64,000 nt of DNA from the NCBI RefSeq assembly GCF_032118995.1, contig NC_092669.1:2169501-2233500 (forward strand), read 5' to 3'. Below are positions 30,746 through 42,700 of the stretch, in pieces. The position numbers were made by a program, and so were the translations under genes. The notes under the pieces are model-generated. The model had not been told where the DNA came from and did not search any database. It saw only the letters and a program-made list of their open reading frames with translations. The stretch is from Asterias amurensis (lineage: Eukaryota; Echinodermata; Asteroidea; Forcipulatida; Asteriidae). Position 1 is the stretch's first letter, and each line of letters opens with the position of its first letter.

Positions 30746-33700
30746 CTGTTGGCACAAAAAGAAGGGACAAAAAAGTTATTTTGAGAAAACAGTTGGAAGT
30801 AAATCAGAAATAAAATACGTTATGAATCGCAAAAGTTACTGAATATGCCTAATGTTTGTCCCTGCTGACTTTTGCCCTATAGGCACAAAAGGAAAACAAT
30901 AAAAAGTTATTTTGAGAAAACAGTTAGGAAGTTGTTTGGAAATGAAATACGTTTTAAAATGACAAAAGTTTACATAAATCAAAAAGTGTTGGGGCCCTCT
31001 TATGTCTAAACATACATCAATACAGATCACAGAACAGATAAAAGCAGCAACATTGTTTCAATTGTAAATATAGCAAAGAATGACAGAATAAACAACCTCT
31101 CATCCACATTACACCATGTCAAGACCATACACCTACACTTAAACCCACACTCTGCTGATCAGAAACACCAGAGCTTGAGTCTAGTGTGCTAAACCTCTCA
31201 GCCACAACACGCCATTTCAAGACCAGGACGTAAACCTACACTCTGCTGATCAGAAACACCAGAGCTTGAGTCCAATACACCATGTCAAGACTGGGACTCA
31301 AACCCACACTCTGCTGATCAGAAACACCAGAGCTTGAGTCCAGTGTGCTAAACCTCTCAGCCACAACACGCCATTTCAAGACCAGGACGTAAACCTACAC
31401 TCTGCTGATCAGAAACACCAGAGCTTGAGTCCAATACACCATGTCAAGACCGGGACTCAAACCCACACTCTGCTGATCAGAAACACCAGAGCTTGAGTCC
31501 AGTGTGCTAACCCTCTCAGCCACAACACGCCATTTCAAGACCAGGACTTAAACCTACACTCTGCTGATCAGAAACAAACCGAGCTTGAGCTAGGGTGCTC
31601 TTTAACCTCTCGGACCATGACACAACATACGGAGGGACAGTTTCTTACCTCCATCTCTTGAGATTCCCTTGACCGCTCTGCCGATCTTCTTCACTTTGGC
31701 GCCGAATTTGTTTTGGTTGAGCTTACACTCTGCCTCCCACTCTCTAAACCTTGTTTCGAACAGACCTAAAAGAAAAGACCCCCATCAAAGTATATTTTAA
31801 ATCAAAAATTTTGTGTCAAATCGGCCAAAAATCTGACATAGCATCTTTAAAGGATTTGGCCTCTTTTATATAAGACACAAAATACAATGCTCACAGATTT
31901 TCTTTAAACTTAGATGGTTTATGGTAGAAAGGTTCCCTTAAAATATTACATGTTTTTGAGTGTTGAGCATATAAACAATTTCACAAAAATGTCTTTGGTA
32001 TAACAAAATTATTATAAGTTATCACACAAGCGCGAGTGGAATACGGAAAAATATAGCTCTTCTGCGTCCCATATCCAACGCAGACGCGCTATATTTTCCA
32101 TATTTCCACTTATTTATCTTCAAGCAAACTTGGCGTGGACATAGAACACACAAGACGCATGGTAGTGATATTAGCCGTGCAATATAGGTTTTTAATCACC
32201 ACTCCATTCTGCCAATCTGATTGGAGGATTAGCGCGTACTTGAAGATAATTTGTGACCCGCTACGTGAAAATGAGTCAGATGTCGCCCAATGCATTGTTA
32301 AGTTATAGACAGTTTAATGTGGTAAAAAAAAAAAAAAAAAAAAAATTTTTTTTTTTTTTACAATCTGTATCTGCATGGTTAACCTTTAGAACACTTACCT
32401 TCAGGCTATAAAGCTATGAAAACAACAATTTTGTGATCATACTTATGTCTAATTTGCATCCTTTCGTGTGCAATGGTGTTTTAAAACATCACTTTACTTG
32501 TAATTCGTTTTTCAGAAAAAATTATGTAGATGCAAATTTAAAACGGAAGTAACTCAGCAACGCAACCCACCCCAAAGCTTAGACTTATACCAAATTACTG
32601 CTGCTGGTGTGTTCTTTCCAGCCATGCATACAACTCAATTCTTGAAATTGTCAACATCAGACTCATTTTCACGTAGCGGGTCACATTTAGCATATACAAC
32701 GTAAACGTTTTACATGCTCAAATATTTTTGGTGAAATTGTTTTAGCACTACCTTGAGCAATGCCCTCAACCTCCGCCTCCTTCTCCTGGATGAACAAAGA
32801 GAACATCTGGGTCTCGGTGAACACCTCAAGGAAGCGTCTGACGCTCCTCGACCCCACTACCTTGATGAAGGCATCCCGATCAAACTTGAGACTGCCGTCG
32901 TAATTGGAGGAGAAGTGGTTGGTGTAGTGGCCGCAGGTCTCAACGAAGAAGCGGATGAAGACCTCGGAGACGGCTTTGTTTTTGGACTCTTGATCTGGGG
33001 ACAGAATGGGAATAAATTTAAAACAGTGGTCTGAGCAAGTTGGCCTCAGCGCTTAGAAACCCTGTACATGTATTAAAGGCAGTGGACACTATTGGTAATT
33101 ACTCAAAATACTTATTAGCATAAAACCTTACTTGCTGACGAGTAACGGGGAGAGGTTGATAGGATTTGGGTACATTTTGCAGAGGTGCTGTAGTTTTTTT
33201 GGAAATGAGTAAAACAATGTCATGAAAATACGTTTTTACAAGGTAAAATAATTTACAAAAGTTATTTTCATGACATTGTTTTACTCATTTCCCAAAAACT
33301 ACAGCACCTCAGCACGTAATACTTTCAGGGAAGCTTTCTACTATCATTATCTTCAAACTGTGTAAGTTTAGTGTAAATCTGTGGACATTGTGTTTTTTGT
33401 CCAACAAAAAGTACATACGCCCTTTAAAGCCATTATACACTTTCAGTAAACAGTATTGTCCAAGTCCCACACTTCGTGTATCACAACTTATATATAAAAC
33501 AACAAACCTGTGAAAATTTAGGCTCAATCGGTCATCGGAGTCGGGAGAAAAAAAACGGAAAAACCCACTCTTGTTTCCGCGCGTTTCGCCATGTCATGAC
33601 ATGTGTTTTAAATAAATCCGTAATTCTCGCTAACGAGAATTTATATTGTTTTACCGTTTTCTCAAAAAGTAAAGCATTTCATGGACTAATATTTCAAGAG

Positions 33701-36700
33701 AAGTCTTTCACCATTACCTTCTGTAAACCCTGTAAATTATTTGTAAATCTGTGAACTTTTTTTGTTTTTTCTGTACCGAAAGGGTCCAATGGCTTTAAGG
33801 CGATCTCAGAAATAAAAATAATAATAAAAAAATTCTCCGAAAAGCGGAAGCTTACCCTCGGATGATAGTTCATCCTCCTCCCCGCTGTTTGCGTCTAGAA
33901 TACTGAAGCTCAGGATAATCTCCAGAGCTCTCTCCAGCGCTAAGGCAAGCTTCTTGGGAAGTATCGTCTCCTCGTCACCTACGACCGTGTAGAAGTCCTT
34001 CGAGTCAAGATCAACGATTAGTACCTGGAAAAATTAAGGGATCAATGATTTATACATTGAAAGATTGTATTAAAGGCAGTGGACACTATTGGTAATTGTC
34101 AAAGACTAGCCTTCACAGTTGGTGTATCTCAACATATGCATAAAATAGCTAACCTGTGAAAATTTGAGCTCAATCAGTCATCAAAGTTGTGAGATAATAA
34201 TGAAAGAAGAAAACACCCTAGTCACACAAAGTTGTGTGCGTTTAGATGGTTGATTTCGAGACCTCAAGTTCTAAATCGGAGGTCTCGAAATCAAATTCGT
34301 TGAAAATGACTTCTTTCTTGAAAACTACGGCACTTCAGAGGGAGCCGTTTCTCACAATGTTTTATACTATCAACCTCTCCCCATTACTCGTTACCAAGTA
34401 AGGTTTTATGCTAAAAATTATTTTGAGTAACTACCAATAGTGTCCACTGCCTTTAACGAAGGTGTGATATTTGGCCCTTGCAAGGGTTAGGGTTAGGCCT
34501 TGGGATATAATACTAAACAGACTTAAAAGACAATTTTTCAGATTTCTCTGAGGCCAAACGACAAATTAGAAATTAGATTTAAGTACGGAGAATATAATGC
34601 CTGTGAAAGGTAGAGAATTACTTTTGGGAAGTAAAATGGACTAGAATGGATTGGAACCTGTGAAAACTGAATTGACTGCCATTGCTCTACCAACTGCGCT
34701 ATCTAGCCCTATATTGGTGACAGTGAGAAGTCACAAATTAAAGAGAAAGTATACACAATATGACTTTACAATTTAAGGAAATCATTAATCACTGTTATTA
34801 AAGTAAAATTAATTGAAAAATTAAAAAACTAAAGAAATGTAAAGAAGTAAAATTGGAAGTAACTTCACTGATATTTTTACTCAAAAGTGCACATTAAAAC
34901 AATATTTTGCTTAAAATTCAAATCTACATTGTAAATCTTTTTTTTTAAGCCTGAATAAATGAGTATATAAACATTACAAAAATAAGACAATATCAAAAAA
35001 GAACACAAATTTGTCAAAGCTTTCAATGGTATATACAAACATTTCACATTAATAGTTTAAATAGTCTGGTGCCTTACCTCATCAATTGGAAGCTCATCTA
35101 ACTTTGGAATACACAGTGAAAGCATACCCATTATGTAGGGAGTCGGGGAACACGCCATATCAATTAGTTTCTCGGGTAGAACAGGGACGTAGACATGCTG
35201 CCAGCCAAATGGGTACAAGAGGGTTGCAACGGCCTGGGAACACTTCGAAAGTTTACTGAAACAAGAAGGAAAAATGACAAGTTCAAAAAACAGTTTGTGA
35301 CACCAGAGGTAAACACCTAGGCCCAATTTCATAGAGCTACTAAGCACAAAAATTTGCTTAGCATAACATTTCTTCCTTGATAAAAACAGGTTTACCAACC
35401 AAATTTCCATGTGATTTTCAGGATAAGCAAACAAAAGCTGAACACCAGTAGCAAGCACTATGCAACAAATGGAAATTTGGCTGGTAATCCTGTTTTTATC
35501 AGGCATGCAACTGCCCGATGAAAAAAAAAGAGGAAACTTTTCGAGGCCCACAATGGTACCCTAAAAAGTGTTGAGGTTTTTTATGCTCTTAGGTTCATTG
35601 TTAGCATGTAAGACAAAGTGGAGTGTTTTATACAACTAAAATAACATGGAAAAAACACCTTGCCTATGTATGCACCGTAATTCGAAGGTGGCAAAGCATT
35701 GGGAGTTGATTAAGTTGAGGAAAACTAACTATTGTTGTCCAGGTAATTATGAAATTTGCATAAAATTATTATCCCCCCCCAAAAAAAAAAAATAGAAAAA
35801 AAAAAAAAAAAAAAAATTGTTTTTTTTTTTGTTTTCTTGGGGGGGGGGGGGGAATAATAATTTTATGCAAATTTCATAACTACCTGGGAAACAATAGTTA
35901 CTTTTCCTCAACTTAATCAACTCCCGATGCTTTGCCACCTTACAATGGTCGGTGCGAGCCACTTGTCCCCGCTTGCCGTCGTTAAATCTCCCTCTTGCAC
36001 ACCACGCAATATGCCATTCCTGGCTTGTCCACTTTCCGGACGGTTTCGGAGAGCAGTTTACCGTCTACGTCTTTTTTTTTCCCAACCAGAACCACTTCCA
36101 GGTAGTTTTTACTCCTTTATCTATGGCTTTAATTTGGCCAGGTACCACTCGGTCCCGCTCTAAAATATAATTTCTTTTGGATGTCATTTTGACGGACGTT
36201 TGAAGATGAGACTGTTTCGTAACGCAATGTGAGACAAGCACACAGTATACATGTACGTTTGGTAACTAACTCACACACACATACATGTACAACACGTGTA
36301 TACTATTGCAAAACAGTGGGACCAGACGAAGACACGACCTTAGACTCATTTCAAGGCTGTATAATAACTTGGTTTAGCACACAACTCGCCCGCGCCACGG
36401 GGTGCGTTCCACTGTTCCAGATTTTTCGACCGTAAACACGGCTATTAATGACCGCACGCAGTGTGTAAACGTATGCATTGCTTGCTGTGGGCTTTAGATT
36501 GACCATGCAGTAGAATGGATTGCGTACCGAGGCAGAGGCCAGACCATGCGTTACGATGCATTGTTGAATTTATCTTAAGATCGCGCTAACCGCGGAATGT
36601 ATTTTTTTAGCGCTAATCATATTTTTAAAAACGCGGAATTCCGCGGAAACGCGGAAGAGTTGCATGCCTGTTTTATCGGGGAAGAAATTTCATGCTAAGC

Positions 36701-39700
36701 AAATTTGCGTGCTTAGCAGCTCTATAAAATTGGGCCCTGGTGAGGGAAGTGCCAGAGCCTGGGTCCAATTTCATAAAGCCTGTGAGCACAAAACATGCTT
36801 AGCCAAGGAATACTTGCTTAGCAAAAACAGGATACCAGCCTGCATTCCATAAAGTTTTCATTGTTCAACTCATTTTTGGCTTAACAAAGAAGTTTGTTAA
36901 GCAGTATTTTCTGCTTAACAGCTTTTAGAAATTGGGCCCAAATTTCAAAGAGCTGCTTAAGCACAGAAAGTAGCTTAGCACAACATGCTTACCAGAATAA
37001 GGTTACCAGCCAAAACACCATGTCACATATACAATTTGTGACCGGTATCCTGCTTATTTGACAAATGTTCAAGAGTGCAGGGGTTACGATTTGAATCCCA
37101 CCAGAGTGGCTTGTTTTGTTTTTTTTACTTCCCCCAACAAACTTTGGTAAGCACTGAGTATTGAGTGCTTTGCAGTCATCAGTGTAAGAGTTCTTTAAAG
37201 TGCCTTACACAACACACGGGACCAACGGCATTACATGCCCTCTGAAGGACGGAGCATCATGGTTAGGTATCTTGCTCAAGGACACAGTGTGTCTCGACCA
37301 CGACTGGAACCCAAACTCTGGTAATCAGAAACACCAGAGTTTGAATCCGGTGCTCTAACTCTTGAACTATTAGTCGTTATCCCAATTTGCAATTTGATAT
37401 TTCTTAGATACCTGAGTTTTCCCGAGCACATGATCACTCGTCTCTCTAGGAGCAATGAGGCGAAGATCTGGATGACCTGAGGGATCTTGAGAGAGCTAAA
37501 CAGACAGTCAAAGTCAACCTGTGGAAAGATGATCGGAATAGTTCATTAATATTTTAGCATCAGACTTGTAGTAGGTGTGTCATGTCCGAGCGGTTATAAA
37601 CACCGGATTCAAACTCTGGTGTTTCTGATCAGCAGAGTTTGGGTTCTTAGTCCTGGTCCAGACACCTGTGTCTTTTAGCACGACACTTAACGTCCTTCAG
37701 AGGGCATGTAAAGCCGTTGGTCACGTGTGTTGTGTAAGGTACGTTAAAGAACCCAGTGCACTGATTGAAAGAAGAGGCGTCCGTCCTGGTGTTCCTGGTT
37801 CGATTGGCTGCATATCTTGCCGGAAGAATACTGAATGTTGGACCGTGAAGCGCCTTGAGGTTATGAAACGCACATTCGTGGGGCTGAATTGATGTGGGTC
37901 GAATTTATTCTTTGTGCTAAGAAACTAGTCGAGGTTGAGAGCTCAGATAGGATTTGAGAAATTCAAAGAGCATTTAAACAATGTCTGTAATTTTCCAAAG
38001 GCGCCAGTCTGGATGGTAGGTTTGAGTACTTGGGCCTTTCTCAAACCACGCCTTGGGCTCCGGCTCAGGCTTAGGCTCCGCGTGCTGTGTACGCAGCTTG
38101 CTTTTAATCTGCATTTTGGAGCAGCGCGTATTGCAGGGATATCAGCACGCGGAGCCTGAGCCGGAGCCCAAGCTGTGGTTTGAGAAAGGCCCCTTACATG
38201 CTCTAGTCTGGAGTCCTGTGGTCTCTGTAACCTGAGGGGATTCATGACTGATGTGGTTTTGCCGTCGGCTTCCATTTGCATTATGGTTGTTGATCCCCCC
38301 TGAAACCAAAAAGAAGAAAAATAGAACAGTGAAATTTGTTTTGACTTAGTGAATGATGAGAGACCACATTAAGCTAAAGGAAAATTAGGCCACATAAAAA
38401 AAAATTGTTGATCGTCCTTTTTTTTATGCGGATGGGGGAGGGAGGGAGGTTTTTTTAATTTTAATATAAAGTTTTGTTGACATGCCAAAAATATGAAATC
38501 AAGAATAAAGAAATCATCACAATCACTATAAAACAGAGGGTTTGTGTGTTTTTGATGTTTTCAATAGTTTTGTCAAACAAATTTAACTCCTAGATGACAT
38601 TTTCTGTAAACTTTTTAAAAAAAAATATCAGCTAAAAAGGTTGTTTTTTTATGCTAAAGATAAAAAAAAAAAAAAAAAAAAAAAATGGGGTCGGGGGGTT
38701 TTGAACGGTCGGGAGGGGATGATCAACAATTTTTTTTATTATGTGGCCTCACAGAATTGGTTTTGCTAACAAAACAGATGCTGGCAGTGTAAGCAATTTA
38801 TGTAATCCACCATATACATAAACTGACAAACCTGTAGAGTTTTGCGATCGAGGCCATCTAGGTCTCGAGAAAAAAAGTGGAAAAACAAACAATTACACAT
38901 AAATTGCATGACATCGATTTCAATTTGTTTTAAATAATAAACTCAAAACAAGAAATACTTTTTAATAATTTCTCATCAAAAATTACATTTCAGACAAAAT
39001 TATTTCAAGGGATGTTTTCTACTATCATCATCATTAGACCGTGTTCATTTTTTGTAAATCTGTAAATCTTCACGATTTTCTTACCAATTCTGTAATACTC
39101 CTTTAACAAACCGCCTCAAATCAAATTAAATCAAACTTATTTGCTACTCACAGGTGGTGGCACGTGTCTTTTATACGCTTCAGATATGAGTTTAGAAGAC
39201 TCCCTCTTTGAGATCATCCTTCTCTTCTCGATCTCGTCGAGTAGTTGAGTAAAGAGTAACCTACAGCTGACCGGGGTGATGATGCAGTAAACCTCTGGTA
39301 GGCGTGGCTTGTCACCAGGGGGCTGGAAATAAAAAAGACAACTCCGGACTTAAAATGAAATTCCTTCTCTAGAAGACGATCGAAGCCCAATTTCATAGAG
39401 CTGCTTTTAAGCACAAAAAATAGCTATGCACAAAACAATTGTGCTTACTAATTTTTAATTTTGGTTTTTTACCCATACACCGATGTGTGTTAGCACTGTA
39501 TACTCAGTACTTCCCCAAGTCCTGTGAAAAAATATCACAGGGATATTACTCGGGTGGGATTCGAACCCACGACCCTTGCAATCCTAGAGCACTATTGACT
39601 ATGGCTAGTGAATCCAGCTGAAGCCAAAGCCACTCCACTTCACACTCACCAATAATCTTCTGTTATATCCGTAGAGCCTGGAGCCGTCAATACTCGTCAA

Positions 39701-42700
39701 AACGAACGAGTAACTCTCGCTGTAACAAAAAATAAATAAAAAAAGGTTGGTAGTATAAAACATTGTGAAAACAGCTCCCTATAAAGTGGAGTACTTTTCG
39801 AGAAAGAAGTAATTTTCAACTAATTTGATTTCGAGACCTCAGATTAAGATTTTGAGGTTTCGAAATCAAGCATCTGAAAGCGCACAACTTTGTGTGACAA
39901 GAGTATTTTTTCTTTCACTATTATCTCGCAACTTCGATGACCGATTGAGCTCAAATCTTCACAGGTTTGTTATTTTATGCATATGTTGAGATACACCGAG
40001 TGAGAAGACTGGTCTTTGACAATTACCAATAGTGTCCAGTGTCTTTAAAACATCTTTCTAACCATGCATTTCATAACAAACGATTCCAAACGTTTTTCAT
40101 TCCCCCGATCAAAGGCGACGTGCCCCCCTTTGATGTGAATTGTACTCTCATCTTACCTTTGGTATTCTTCAACAGGCGCCCACTTGAAGGCGTCCGGAAA
40201 ACAGAAATATGGTATTGCACGTAACTTATCATTTTGGCTGGCGCTCACCTACAATGAAAAAAAAATAAGTTTGATGTTGTATTATTATTATCATCTATTT
40301 TTTTATGCACAAATATTTCAAACAATGCCAACCATATCTCGACCCCCGAGTTTTTGAAATCTCCTTTCCAGCTGGGGTTAAAGGGACACTAACACGGTCG
40401 GCCATTTATGGGAGTCGAAAATTTGACTCCCATAAATGACCGACCGTGTTAGTTGACGAGGTAAAAGGAAAACCATGCAATTTTGAGGCATGTTTGTGTG
40501 GATCATTGTATTCCACTTTTTCAACATCTTTCTACCCATATGCATTTAATAACAAACGATTATAAACGCTTTTCTAAGACCAACTCGACTGATCCAAGGC
40601 AATGTGTTCCTTTAACAACATTGAGCGGGGAAGCGGGGCGCGGTGGAACGCATGTTTAGTTTAACATGGCGACAGTATTTTGCCCAGGATTGTAGCCCTA
40701 ATGTTGGCAGTCTCTCTCTCTATTGTGAATATCAGGGATGTGATCTGCTGTTGAAAAAAAAACACCCTGAAATATGAGCGCATAGCATGAGAGCTTGCGA
40801 GCGTGGAAGCTTGCGAGCGTGGAAGCTTGCGAGCGTGGAAGCTTGCGAGCGTGGAAGCTTGCGAGCGTGGAAGCTTGCGAGCGTGGAAGCTTGCGAGCGT
40901 GGAAGCTTGCGAGCGTGGAAGCTTGCGAGCGTGGAAGCTTGCGAGCGTGGAAGCTTGCGAGCGTGGAAGCTTGCGAGCGTGAAAGCTTGCGAGCGTGAAA
41001 GCTTGCAGGTACGAAGCCTGCTTACATACATTTATCTTTGGTTTTGAGAGCACTACTCTGCAATCTGGGGTGTTCCATATGGTTCCATCTTTATTTTCTT
41101 TTGTTTTGTTTGGGGGGGCGGTATTTAAAAAAAGGGTTTCTCGGTTAAAAACGGAGAATTCAAATCCCTGCTCGATTGTTAGGTTCTCTGTTCGGGAGTA
41201 TGAACTTTTGAAAGACCAACCTCTTCTGGGTAGCGATATTTCTCCACCGGCTGATACCGTCTCGTCTCTTCGTTGAACTCCAGGGAGATGACTACAAGAT
41301 AGTCGTAGAGTTTTGCCTCCTGAACGATGCGACGGTACTTGCTGACATTACAGTAGACAGAGGACCTCTTCTTCACTGCCCGAGCATGGGTGAGTCTTTT
41401 GTGCATCACTGCAATAAATGAGCAGGGAACCAGACCGTATAACATGGTGACACAGTAACCTTGTTCAGAGCAACCAATCCCGGCCATAGAAAATACGCTC
41501 CGAGTGTGACCGTGTGCGCAATTTCATTGTGGGACCACTTTTATCGATGCGCTTACACCATTTTTCTTGCAATACAGTAGACGTCATGAACATTGACAAA
41601 TGAAAACACGTCGGAACGGTCTATGTGCGCTCACATGATAATCATTTTGCCTTTATTGACGCGCATACGCCAGTTTTTCCCCATACAGTAGACGTCATGA
41701 CCATTGACAAATGAAAACACGTAGAATCGGTCTATGTGTGCTCCCATGATGATAATTTTGCCATACAAGCATGTCACATGGTGCGATAAGCCGCGTCCAC
41801 AGATGAGACACTGGGCGGTCGAGCTCAGCGTTCTCTGGGTTCTATTTCTATGATCCTGGCATACCTTGCTTGTACTCATAATCCCTGGATTTGTCATATC
41901 TAAAAGTGCAATATTGGATCCATGGAACAATTTAATTTAGCCTCTGGCTGATCAACTCTTTTGCAATTGCGATACAAATTTTGACGTCACAGCCCAGTTT
42001 TTGCTGAGAATGTTTCGCAGGAGTTGAGCACAGCTCAACTGATGCGAACTATTCGTTGCGTATTTATGACTTCAAAATTTGTATCGCATTCACATTTGTA
42101 GGAAGTATGAACCGGGCTTTCAACTGGTAAAGGAAAAAGGCAATTCATGCTCAACAGGGCCCGATTTCATAGAGCTGCTAAGCAAAATTTGCTTAGCATG
42201 AAATTTCTTTCTTGATAAAAACAGGATTACCAACCAAATTTCCATCTGTTGGTATTGAATGGTATACCATTGGTATTGCCAATGGTGTTCAATGGTATAC
42301 CATTACCATTGACCCAATGGTTAAAAAAATGCTCCAAAATACCATAGGATTGTAATGGTAATTTCAATGGTAAATTTTCAATGGTAAATCAATGGTATAC
42401 CATTGAGTTTTTTTATAAGGGTTATCCTGAAATCACGTGGAAATTTGGTTGGCAATCCTGTTTTTATCAAGGCAAACATTTCATGCTAAGCAAATGTTTG
42501 TGCTTAGCTGCAGCTGCTCTATGAAATTGGGCCCTGGTCCCCTCTCAAGTCTTTGACGTTGTGACGATATGCAGTTTAGGCGACAGTGTAAAACATGATT
42601 CATTTGAAAAAAATCATTAATTTTGCTGTTGGAGCAGGATGCTTGATACCTCTTCTTTTTTTAAAGGCAGTGGACACTATTTGTAATTTACTCAAAATAA

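Larger units (their letters stand above)
35320..36740. mobile_element. F3 element split by a 1.17-kb DNA transposon
   Basis: Left part from CCCAATTTCATAGAGCTACT to ATCCTGTTTTTAT at 35499. Right part from TTTTATCGGGG at 36671 to AATTGGGCCCTGG near 36738. The two parts rejoin across the 35500-36670 insertion with one TTTTAT kept. Confidence 0.8.

Noticed and set aside
31130-31620. CRISPR-like array of repeats and spacers
   Set aside because: Repeat and intervening parts are both SINE-A tRNA-like sequence in a eukaryotic intron. There are no uniform spacers and no cas genes.
35747-35962. Phe-rich ORF over the foldback loop
   Set aside because: Its tail is a homopolymer loop. Only the DHCKVAKHRE part is meaningful, as a transposon finger remnant.
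40787-41053. Long repetitive ORFs on both strands (SVEACERGSLRAWKLA and HARKLPRSQASTLASF types)
   Set aside because: They translate a 16-bp minisatellite. Because the unit is not a multiple of three and lacks stops, several frames are open by chance.
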